Of a stretch of 64,000 nt of DNA, positions 1 to 6,848 are shown one piece after another. Position 1 is the stretch's first letter. Every line of letters starts with the position of its first letter. The notes beneath the pieces were generated by a model. The model was not told where the DNA came from. It made no database searches and was given only the letters and a program-made list of their open reading frames with translations. The DNA comes from Geomonas subterranea (lineage in GTDB: Bacteria > Desulfobacterota > Desulfuromonadia > Geobacterales > Geobacteraceae). The DNA lies in contig NZ_CP077683.1 in the NCBI RefSeq assembly GCF_019063845.1, positions 4,022,501-4,086,500 of the forward strand, given 5' to 3'. A program made the position numbers and the translations under genes.

Positions 1-1150
1 TGCCGCCGACGAGCGTCGAGTTGGCGTGGGCGTAGATGTCGAACTCGACCGGGGTGTTCATGGCGATGCAGCCGAGACGGCGGATCGGTTCGGGGTGGTT
101 GGCGATGGAGAGGGGACGCATCATCACCTTGTTGCTGTACTTGTCCCAGTTGCCGTAGAAGCGCTTGAAGCCGTCCACCGAGAAGGAGAGCGACACGGTG
201 GAGGCGAAGTCGAGCTTGCCGGAGTCGAAGAAGTCCAGCATGGTGTCCTGCAGCACCTCGGTCCAGACTTTCAAGCCGGTGAAGGGGCCGTTGGCCAGCC
301 CGCCGATGACGGCGTTGGCGATGGAGCCGACGCCGGACTGCAGCGGCAAGAGGTTCTTCGGCAGGCGCCCCGCCTTCACCTCGGCGGAGAAGAAGTCGAT
401 GATGTGTGCGGCGATGGCTTCGGAGGTGTCGTCCTGCTCGCTGAAGGCGCGCCCGTTGTCCGGCTTGTCGGACTCGACGATGGCGACGATCTTGTCGTTG
501 TCGACGCGGACGTAGGGGGAACCGGCGCGGTCGTCGACGCGGCAGATGAGATACGGGAGACGGTTGGGAGGCGCGACCGGCTCGACGATGTCGTGCAGAC
601 CCTCGAAGTTCGGGATCGAGGTGTTGATCTCGATGATGATCTTGTCGGCGATCTGGACGATTTCGGGGACGGCGCCGCAGGAGGCGGTGAGGACGAGGTC
701 GCCGTTTTCGGTGATGGCGGAGCACTCGATGATGGCGAGGTCGAGCCGGCCGCCGTTGTCCTTGGTGTAGAAGCCGTAGCCCAGGTCCTGGGCGAACATG
801 GAGAGGTGCTTGTCACCCATGCGGATGCGCCCCTCGTTGATGCCGGCCTGGATGTTCTTGCCGGTCTGGTAGGGCCAGCGGCGGTCGATCATGTCGAGCG
901 AGGCCCAGCGGTCCTCGGTCTCGACGCCGACGGAGGCGCCGATGAAGAGGTTGAACCTCAGCTTTCCCTGCAGCTGGTTCTTCTCGACGTGGTCGGCGAG
1001 GGCGATGGGCACCGCTTTGGGGTAGCCGGCGGGGGTGAAGCCGGACCAGCCGAGGCTCATGCCATTTTTGAACAGGGGAAGTACCTGGTCGACGGTGGTG
1101 ATCCGGGAGTGAAGGCTGGACTTTCTGATCCTTTTGTGCAATTCGGACAT
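1..1150 (-). CDS. Acetyl-CoA hydrolase/transferase family protein (succinyl-CoA:acetate-type CoA-transferase), 3' part outside window
   Basis: The protein begins MSELHKRIRKSSLHSR and 383 codons lie in the window before it runs off the left edge. It carries class I CoA-transferase features: GWSGFTPAGYPK near the N-terminus, GVGSIANAVIGGL, and TEVLQD, whose Glu aligns with the catalytic Glu of acetate CoA-transferases such as AarC. The visible end, DIYAHANSTLVGG, precedes the glycine loop of the family. Such enzymes move CoA between acyl-CoA and acetate or succinate in the cytoplasm; in Geobacteraceae they link acetate activation to the TCA cycle. The start is set by a strong AAAGGAGG ribosome site upstream. 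It is divergent from a TetR gene, which probably controls it. The acyl substrate is not decided by sequence alone. Confidence 0.88.
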   Translation of the reverse strand, partial: MSELHKRIRKSSLHSRITTVDQVLPLFKNGMSLGWSGFTPAGYPKAVPIALADHVEKNQLQGKLRFNLFIGASVGVETEDRWASLDMIDRRWPYQTGKNIQAGINEGRIRMGDKHLSMFAQDLGYGFYTKDNGGRLDLAIIECSAITENGDLVLTASCGAVPEIVQIADKIIIEINTSIPNFEGLHDIVEPVAPPNRLPYLICRVDDRAGSPYVRVDNDKIVAIVESDKPDNGRAFSEQDDTSEAIAAHIIDFFSAEVKAGRLPKNLLPLQSGVGSIANAVIGGLANGPFTGLKVWTEVLQDTMLDFFDSGKLDFASTVSLSFSVDGFKRFYGNWDKYSNKVMMRPLSIANHPEPIRRLGCIAMNTPVEFDIYAHANSTLVGG

Positions 1151-1234
1151 TGAACTGGATCCTCCTTTGATGATGTCATCCCGCTGTGGCAGCGGAAATT
1201 GAAAGTTGACGCGGGAAGCGGCCGGTGATTGTAT

Positions 1235-1248
1235 CGAACGATCGTTCG
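1235..1248. promoter_or_regulatory. Perfect 14-bp palindrome, probable TetR operator
   Basis: CGAACGATCGTTCG is a perfect palindrome flanked by TTGTAT and ATACAA. It lies between the divergent CoA-transferase and TetR genes, the usual place for a TetR-family operator. Assignment to the adjacent regulator is inference. Confidence 0.6.
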
Positions 1249-1273
1249 GCGAATACAACATAACAGCACGATG

Positions 1274-1292
1274 TTCTATTTGCAATATAGAA
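1274..1292. promoter_or_regulatory. Inverted repeat TTCTAT-N7-ATAGAA
   Basis: A second, AT-rich dyad lies 25 bases from the first palindrome in the same divergent region. It may be another operator or overlap the tetR promoter. The arms match perfectly; the function is inferred from position only. Confidence 0.4.
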
Positions 1293-1355
1293 TTGGCATT
1301 TGCCCGGCATTTTTGCTAATGTTGGCGCGCTCGCATCACGTGGCTGGGGTAGGCA

Positions 1356-1949
1356 ATGGAAAAAACGGAGTGCAACAAGAAGTTATTGGATGTGGCGACG
1401 CAGCTCTTCTCCGAGAGGGGGCTGTACGGCGTGAGTATCCGGGAACTCTCCCAGGCGGCGGGGACCAGCATCTCGATGATCTCGTATCATTTCGGGAGCA
1501 AGGAGGGGCTCTACTCGGCGGTGCTGCAGCGGCAGTTCGCCTGTTTCGCAGAGATCCACGAGATCAGGGAGCGGGTGAGCGACCCGGTGGAGATGGTGGA
1601 GAGTTACCTGCGCTGGACCTTCCGCAGGCACCGCGACAACCCGTACCTCTTGCGCTTTTACACGAGCGAGCTCACCAACCCGACCGCGTTCTTCGCGACG
1701 CTGGTCCTGCCGGTTATCGACGAGGTGATCGTGATCATGGCGCAGGCGATCGGGGAGGGGATACGGCAGAAGCGGTTCCGCGAGGATGTGGACCCCACCA
1801 ACGCGGCGCTGGCGCTGGCGGGAATGGTGAATTACTTCTTTTTGAGCAGCCTTGCCACCGAGAACCTGATCAGCCACTCCCCCGAGCGGGACGAGGAACT
1901 GGTGCAGCAGTACCTGAAGATCTTCACCTGCGGGGTGGCGGCTAGCTGA
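1356..1949 (+). CDS. TetR/AcrR family transcriptional regulator
   Basis: A 197-residue protein of normal TetR length. Residues about 5-55 form the DNA-binding region, with the family pattern ATQLFSERGLYGVSIRELSQAAG followed by SMISYHFGSKEGLY split here as two motifs. The rest is a helical ligand domain. GGGTAGG provides a ribosome site before ATG. It is divergent from the CoA-transferase and shares with it two inverted repeats (1235-1248 and 1274-1292), so it probably represses the transferase, itself, or both, in response to an acyl-CoA or related metabolite. The ligand cannot be read from sequence. Confidence 0.9.
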   Translation: MEKTECNKKLLDVATQLFSERGLYGVSIRELSQAAGTSISMISYHFGSKEGLYSAVLQRQFACFAEIHEIRERVSDPVEMVESYLRWTFRRHRDNPYLLRFYTSELTNPTAFFATLVLPVIDEVIVIMAQAIGEGIRQKRFREDVDPTNAALALAGMVNYFFLSSLATENLISHSPERDEELVQQYLKIFTCGVAAS

Positions 1950-1961
1950 GGGAGGGGCTGC

Positions 1962-2306
1962 TTATCCTTCGAGAATGGCACGAACCTTCAGGATGACTTC
2001 TTCGAGGACTTCCCTACTTGCCCTGCCGCCTTTCTCTGGTCGTCGTACTTGCCAGTCCAACGATTTCACCTGGTCGGCCAATATGACGCCCCAGACAGTG
2101 GTAACCCCAGCAACTGCCACCTCGAACGGGTAGCCCTTTACCTGTGATGTGATTGGACAGCAGAGCATGAGGCTGGTTTTCTTATTGTAGCTGCGTGGCG
2201 ACAGCACGAACGCTGGGCGCCGGCCGGCATGCTCGTGCCCCGCCTGAGGATCGAAATCAAGCCAGACCACCTCTCCTCTGTCTGGAACGTAACCCATCAC
2301 TGTCAT
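1962..2306 (-). CDS. mazF: MazF/PemK family endoribonuclease toxin
   Basis: A 114-residue protein with the PemK/MazF fold pattern: GEVVWLDFDPQAGHEHAGRR (start of the beta-barrel, with conserved RRPAFVLSP), then LCCPITSQVKGYP and the late DQVKSLDW strand. Family members cleave single-stranded mRNA at short motifs and stop growth when the antitoxin is lost. It overlaps the upstream antitoxin gene by 4 bases, giving coupled translation. The cleavage specificity is not predictable. A complete, apparently intact toxin of usual length. Confidence 0.93.
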   Translation of the reverse strand: MTVMGYVPDRGEVVWLDFDPQAGHEHAGRRPAFVLSPRSYNKKTSLMLCCPITSQVKGYPFEVAVAGVTTVWGVILADQVKSLDWQVRRPEKGGRASREVLEEVILKVRAILEG

Positions 2307-2545
2307 AGCAATTCCCTGCCAACAGGTTTTCCGCTACTTACCTCTGAATGCAGATTTTCCTCGTTGATTCCATCAAGGAGGGCGTCCAGCGAAAAGACCT
2401 TGTTGACGATGGGCTTGATGATTATGTATCCCTCCTGCCTGGTGATCTCTACAGGGGAATCCGCTTCAATACCACACTCTGCCGCTATTGACTTCGGCAA
2501 ACGCACTGCCAGGCTGTTGCCCCACTTTTGCGCTTTCGCTACCAT
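2303..2545 (-). CDS. mazE: MazE-type antitoxin (AbrB/SpoVT fold)
   Basis: An 80-residue protein. The N-terminal 45 residues are a swapped-hairpin AbrB/MazE DNA-binding domain (AQKWGNSLAVRLPKS, then SPVEITRQEGYIIIKP); the acidic C-terminal tail should wrap and inhibit MazF. AAAGGAGAG precedes the ATG. It lies directly upstream of mazF in a two-gene operon, the standard order for MazEF, and such complexes repress their own promoter. Intact; a chromosomal type II toxin-antitoxin pair. Confidence 0.92.
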   Translation of the reverse strand: MVAKAQKWGNSLAVRLPKSIAAECGIEADSPVEITRQEGYIIIKPIVNKVFSLDALLDGINEENLHSEVSSGKPVGRELL

Positions 2546-2624
2546 GTAGCTCTCCTTTGTCTTCTGAATCCACCAAGAGCGAGTGTAGCAAGGTATCTAC
2601 AATGTATCAATAGTTCAGGAAAGA

Positions 2625-3554
2625 TTACCGTTGTGCCGGGAGCTTGTGGCAGTCGACGGTGCAGTGGTCGCAGCCGCCGGGGCAGGGCTCGAGGTGCACC
2701 AGTATGTGGCTGTAGGGGAGCCGGCGCTCGATCTCGGCGGTGATCTCGTGGCTCAGGGTGTGGGCGGCCTCCACGGTCATCTGCTTGGGGACCACGAGGT
2801 GCATGTCGATGTAGCGCAGGTGCCCCGACTTGCGGGTACGCAGCTTGTGGTACTCGATGAGGCGCTCGCCGTAGTGCTCCAGCACCTCGTGGATCACCGC
2901 CTCCTCCTCTTCTGGGAGTTTCACGTCCAGGATGTGGAAGAAGGCGCTCCTGGTCAGATCCCAGGCCGCCTTGATGATCATGAGCGCGACCACGATGGCC
3001 ACGATGGGATCGAGGATGGGGACCCCGGTGAGCTTGATCGCCACCAGGCCGCCCAGGACGCCGGCGGAGGTGTAGACGTCGGTACGCAGGTGCATGGCGT
3101 CGGCTTCCAGCGCGACCGAGTCGGTAGCGGCGGCGACGTTCAACAGGTGCCGGGAGACGAGGTAGTTGGCGACCGCCGACACGGCCATGACCGCCGCGCC
3201 CAGACCGAGCCCCTCGATTTCCACCACCCCCCCCCGGAGCTTTTGCACGGCCTCCCAGATGATGTAGAAGGCGGCGCCGAAGATGAGCACGGCCTCGATG
3301 GTGCCCGCGACGTTCTCGATCTTGCCGTGCCCGTAGTGGTGGTCCTCGTCCGCGGGCTTGCCAGATTCGCGCACGGAGTACCAGGCGATCCCCGCGGCGA
3401 CGAGGTCGACGCCGGAATGCACCGCCTCCGAGAGCACCGACACGGAGCCGGTGATCATGCCGACCGCGAGCTTGGCGATGACCAGCGTCGTGTTGGACGC
3501 GACCGACAGCCGCGCGGCCCTTCTTTTCAGGGCATCGTGTTCTGCTGAAACCAT
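2625..3554 (-). CDS. Cation diffusion facilitator (CDF) family transporter
   Basis: A 309-residue inner-membrane exporter of divalent metals (Zn, Fe, Co, Mn type) driven by proton antiport. About six membrane helices fill residues 15-205. Metal-site motifs are visible: HSGVD in helix 2 and HLRTD in helix 5, plus the cytoplasmic linker DHHYGHGKIE. The C-terminal cytoplasmic ferredoxin-like domain follows. The extreme C-terminus adds a cysteine/histidine cluster (CPGGCDHCTVDCHK) that could bind metal or sense it, which is not a universal CDF feature. It stands alone, so its metal cannot be inferred from neighbours. Confidence 0.92.
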   Translation of the reverse strand: MVSAEHDALKRRAARLSVASNTTLVIAKLAVGMITGSVSVLSEAVHSGVDLVAAGIAWYSVRESGKPADEDHHYGHGKIENVAGTIEAVLIFGAAFYIIWEAVQKLRGGVVEIEGLGLGAAVMAVSAVANYLVSRHLLNVAAATDSVALEADAMHLRTDVYTSAGVLGGLVAIKLTGVPILDPIVAIVVALMIIKAAWDLTRSAFFHILDVKLPEEEEAVIHEVLEHYGERLIEYHKLRTRKSGHLRYIDMHLVVPKQMTVEAAHTLSHEITAEIERRLPYSHILVHLEPCPGGCDHCTVDCHKLPAQR

Positions 3555-3594
3555 TTCCCTTTCCCTCTGGCAACTTCAGGATCGGTGCGGCACT

Positions 3595-3624
3595 AAAAAA
3601 GGCCCCGGATTCCCGCGGCCTTTT
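3595..3624 (-). terminator. Rho-independent terminator
   Basis: AAAAAAGGCC and GGCCTTTT arms flank a 12-base loop. On the minus strand it follows the four-cysteine small gene (3682-3900) with a run of U, so it probably ends that transcript. The A/T tails on both sides would let it work in either direction. Confidence 0.65.
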
Positions 3625-3681
3625 ATCTGCGCTTAGAGCTGCCTCACCGAAACGGTTCTATACAACTCCCGCCGTCAGATG

Positions 3682-3900
3682 TCAACCCTTGCCAAGTATC
3701 TCCCTCGCCCGTTCCGTCTGGTTGGGGAAGAGATCCTCAGGCACGGCATCTTTCCCGAGTTCCTTGCGCACGGTGTAGCGCGCACATCCCTCGAAGTTGT
3801 CGTTGCAGTACATCATCTTGAAGACGTTGCTGGTGGACGGCATGTTGGCCATCTTGTCGTTGAAGAAAATACACCCGGCCAGAAGCTCGCAATCCGGCAT
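3682..3900 (-). CDS. Small conserved four-cysteine protein, function unknown
   Basis: A 72-residue soluble protein with four cysteines in two pairs (C4, C10, C32, C39). The pattern begins MPDCELLAGCIFFNDKM and later has YCNDNFEGCARY. It has no signal peptide or membrane segment. The cysteine spacing suggests a bound metal or an iron-sulfur cluster, or redox-active thiols, but I do not recognise a named family. AGGAGGAGAG gives a strong ribosome site. It is monocistronic with its own terminator. Confidence 0.7.
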   Translation of the reverse strand: MPDCELLAGCIFFNDKMANMPSTSNVFKMMYCNDNFEGCARYTVRKELGKDAVPEDLFPNQTERAREILGKG

Positions 3901-4040
3901 TACTCTCCTCCTATCGTGTCTGATAAAGGTACGGTTTGAGCGCGGAAACCTGGTGACGGAAATGGGAGGTTAAGCCGCACAAACCACGGGTGAATATAGA
4001 CCTTTGTAACTGCCGCTGCAATAGGATTTTAGGATGTGGC

Positions 4041-4901
4041 TCAGGTGTATTTCGAAATCCTGCGGGCGCTGATCAGGCTGGCGAGGGTGACCGAGCCGAG
4101 TATGATGACTCCTCCGACGAGCGTGTTCGCGGTCGGAGCTTCCCCCAGCACCAGGAAGACCCAGACCGGGTTGAACACGGGCTCGATCACGGCCAGGAGG
4201 TTGGCGGTAACGGCGGAGACGCGCTTGATGCCGTAGGAAAAGAAGAAAGCGGCGAGGCCGATCTGTACGACGCCCAGTACGAGGATACTGCCGATGGCCC
4301 TGGTGGTGAAGGGGGGGAGGGGGAGGAAGATGGCGACGGTCAGGGCAACCAGCGCGGCCACGGCGTGGGAGGCCATGAACGACTGCAACGGGTCTCCTTC
4401 TTTTTGCATCCGGGTGAAGATGAACATGAGGGAAAAGGTGAAGGCCGAGGTGAGGGCCATGAGGTTGCCGACGAGCTGCCCCGGCGAGAGGCGGTCCAAA
4501 AACAGGACCACCATGCCGACCATGGTCATGAAGAGGGCGAGCACCTGCTCGCGGTACAGGTGCTCCTTCAGGAAGATCACGCTGAAGAGGGCGGTGAAGA
4601 CGGGCGCCAGGTACTGCAGCAGGATGGCGTTGGCCGCCGTGGTGGTCTTGTTCGCGGCGACGAAGAGGAGCATGGTGGCGGCGTTGGCGAGGGCGGCGCC
4701 GAGGAGCGCGCCGGACCATTTTAGACGCACGGTGCCGACCAGGGCGAAAAGGAACAAGAAGGCGATGAGGCTCCTCAGGCCGGCGATCAGGAACGGGTTC
4801 CAGTTCAGGACCTTTATGAAGAGGCCGGCGAGGCTCCATAAAAAGCCGCAGACGATCATGGCCAAAGCGCCGGAGAGAGCGGGGGAGAATGTGCTTCGCA
4901 T
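4041..4901 (-). CDS. DMT superfamily transporter, EamA family
   Basis: A 286-residue inner-membrane protein with ten predicted helices arranged as two EamA repeats (about residues 8-140 and 150-280). The first repeat ends VFTALFSVIFLKEHLY and the second ends EPVFNPVWVFLVLGEAP, the characteristic helix-4/5 motif of each half. Family members export amino acids, metabolites or drugs; the substrate is unknown here. No co-transcribed neighbour gives a hint. Confidence 0.9.
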   Translation of the reverse strand: MRSTFSPALSGALAMIVCGFLWSLAGLFIKVLNWNPFLIAGLRSLIAFLFLFALVGTVRLKWSGALLGAALANAATMLLFVAANKTTTAANAILLQYLAPVFTALFSVIFLKEHLYREQVLALFMTMVGMVVLFLDRLSPGQLVGNLMALTSAFTFSLMFIFTRMQKEGDPLQSFMASHAVAALVALTVAIFLPLPPFTTRAIGSILVLGVVQIGLAAFFFSYGIKRVSAVTANLLAVIEPVFNPVWVFLVLGEAPTANTLVGGVIILGSVTLASLISARRISKYT

Positions 4902-5034
4902 GTGTGGACCTTGCCGCGGTTGACGGTTGAGATGAGGCGACAGGTTAAGGGACCGCTAAAGGGATGTCAAAGGGGAAATGGGGGGAGAGGGGGGGCGGCT
5001 GGGCGCTCCCCCTTGTGGACACGGTCTCAAGCTG

Positions 5035-5391
5035 TTACTTGGCAGGCTCCTTCGGCCTCTGGATGATGGCGGATTTGTCGCCATAAACCACCGTGCAATC
5101 GGTGCTGAAGGGGAAGTACCAGGTACCGGTTTGGCCGATCAGTTCGACGTTGTTGATGCCGCCCCTGCGGGCTGCGGTCAGGATGGAGCCATCGCCGAAG
5201 AGCGGGATGACATAGAAGATGTTGAAGGTACAGGCCTCTCCTCTTTTCATCTGGTTCAGATCGAGGAACTTGATGTTTTCGACCCCAACCGGTGTGTTGT
5301 CTGCGTAACGCAGAGTTTTTGCGAGGTCGTGAGTAGGAAGACAGCCGCACAGACCAGCCAGAATTAGCACCATCGCGCTCAGCCTTTTCAT
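5035..5391 (-). CDS. TRL-like family lipoprotein
   Basis: A 118-residue protein starting MKRLSAMVLILAGLCGCLP: a short signal with a lipobox (LCGC), so lipid attachment to Cys17 and a periplasmic or outer-membrane location are expected. The core GEACTFN ... GDGSILTAARRGGINNV matches the TRL-like family pattern (GxAxC, then GD-S-x-AA-GGI). The ATG at 5391 is chosen because GGAGG lies 5 bases upstream; a reading frame extends further but would bury the signal peptide. Function of the family is unknown. Confidence 0.78.
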   Translation of the reverse strand: MKRLSAMVLILAGLCGCLPTHDLAKTLRYADNTPVGVENIKFLDLNQMKRGEACTFNIFYVIPLFGDGSILTAARRGGINNVELIGQTGTWYFPFSTDCTVVYGDKSAIIQRPKEPAK

Positions 5392-5638
5392 AACGCCTCC
5401 TTTTCCTGCTGAATGAGAGAGACCATACAGTTTTAAGCTTACTGCGTTCCCTGATTGAGACAAATTATATTTATTCCAACTGAGGGCGGTGAAGGCTAAG
5501 AGACAACTGACTATTTTTTGTTGAGTCGCCGCAGCTGATGCCGCTACAATTTACTCCCCGTCGTTTGACGGAAGGGAGCAGGGTGGTGGGTAGAGGGGAG
5601 GGGGACTTTTCCGGCCGGCCACGATCAGGAGACGGCGC

Positions 5639-6463
5639 ATGACCGAGACAGTAACGAATCAGGAAGTGGCGGCTTTCCGGCGCGCCATTGTCGACCACTA
5701 CGTCGCGCACGGACGGCGCCTCCCCTGGCGGGAGACCCGCGACCCCTACGCCATCCTGGTTTCCGAGATCATGCTGCAGCAGACCCAGGTGGAGCGGGTC
5801 CGGGAGAAGTACCTCCGGTTCCTGGCGGTCTTCCCCGGCTGGGAGGAACTGGCCGGGGCGGAACTCTCCGGCGTGCTGTCGCTTTGGCAGGGGCTCGGCT
5901 ACAACAGGCGCGCGGTCTCGCTGCAGCTCTGCGCCCGGGGGGTGCTGCAGCGCTTCGGGGGTACGCTGCCGCGCGAGGTGGAACTCCTGCAGTCACTTCC
6001 CGGCATCGGCCCCTACACCGCGCGCGCCGTCGCCGCTTTTGCCTTCGGCGTCGCCACTCCCTTCATCGAAACCAACATCCGCTCGGTCTTCATCCACCAT
6101 TTTTTCCCGGAGAGCCACTGCGTGCGTGATGCCGACATCCTGCCCCTGGTCGAGCTGACCATGGACCGGGAGCATCCCCGCGAATGGTACTACGCGCTGA
6201 TGGACTACGGTGCTCACTTAAAGCGCGGCACGGCGAACCCGGGCCGCAACAGCGCCCATCACGTACGCCAGTCGCCGTTTCGGGGCTCCAACCGCGAACA
6301 GCGCAGCCTGATCCTCAAGGCCATCCTGGTCGAGCCGGGGATGGACCGGAGCCGGCTGGAGGAAAAGCTCGCCATGGAGACGGCATCGCTCGCGCGAAAC
6401 CTCGGGGAGCTCGAGCGGGAGGGTTTCATCCGGCAGGAAGGTGGCAGAGTCTGGATCCGTTGA
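5639..6463 (+). CDS. MutY-type HhH-GPD DNA glycosylase lacking the iron-sulfur cluster
   Basis: A 274-residue protein. Residues 15-200 are a HhH-GPD domain: the catalytic-Glu motif SEIMLQQTQV is intact and the helix-hairpin-helix LLQSLPGIGPYTARAV is clear. Two departures from canonical MutY stand out. The DGN motif that carries the second catalytic Asp reads IETNIRSVF, and the four cluster cysteines after ALMDYGA are all missing. A C-terminal winged-helix-like segment (residues 220-274) replaces the usual NUDIX-like 8-oxoG domain. It probably removes a mispaired base, but A:8-oxoG specificity is not assured. AGGAGA precedes ATG. Confidence 0.85.
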   Translation: MTETVTNQEVAAFRRAIVDHYVAHGRRLPWRETRDPYAILVSEIMLQQTQVERVREKYLRFLAVFPGWEELAGAELSGVLSLWQGLGYNRRAVSLQLCARGVLQRFGGTLPREVELLQSLPGIGPYTARAVAAFAFGVATPFIETNIRSVFIHHFFPESHCVRDADILPLVELTMDREHPREWYYALMDYGAHLKRGTANPGRNSAHHVRQSPFRGSNREQRSLILKAILVEPGMDRSRLEEKLAMETASLARNLGELEREGFIRQEGGRVWIR

Positions 6464-6848
6464 AGCGGGGCGCGTTTTGACAGGCCGGCATATGTTGGTA
6501 GATTTTAATTTCCCCGCTTCTGGTTCGGCGCGTCCTGGTGGCTGGGATTCGCGGGGGTGGCGGGTGCCCTCGACTTCTGGGGCAGGAAAAGGATTGTGTC
6601 GGCGTCATCCCGGAACCGTGAATGGGGACTGATCATCCAAGCGGGTCTAACACAAAGAAACCGCTTCCAGGGCCCGGTTGCAAAAGAGAGGTGCCAAGGT
6701 AGACTAGTCTCTGCCGTTGATACTCCCGAACGCTTATACGGCTACGAAAACTCCTATCTTGCTCCCGCTAGTACAGTTGAAAGCCGGGTTATTGTCAGAC
6801 ACACCCGAATTATAAGCAAATCCCGAATCTGTACTGAAGGAGGAAAAG
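6464..6848. other. Non-coding stretch upstream of the large kinase
   Basis: These 385 bases hold no convincing gene. A TTGACA at 6477-6482 with a weak AT-rich box 16-17 bases on is a possible promoter. One frame from about 6512 reads like a short hydrophobic-then-basic peptide (WFGASWWLGFAGVAG) but lacks a start and may be a gene remnant. The hexamer CCCGAA recurs three times between 6727 and 6830. Confidence 0.4.

Noticed and set aside
6512-6700. Short hydrophobic frame (WFGASWWLGFAGVAG) upstream of the large kinase
   Set aside because: No start codon or ribosome site and no membrane-protein family recognised; at most a remnant.
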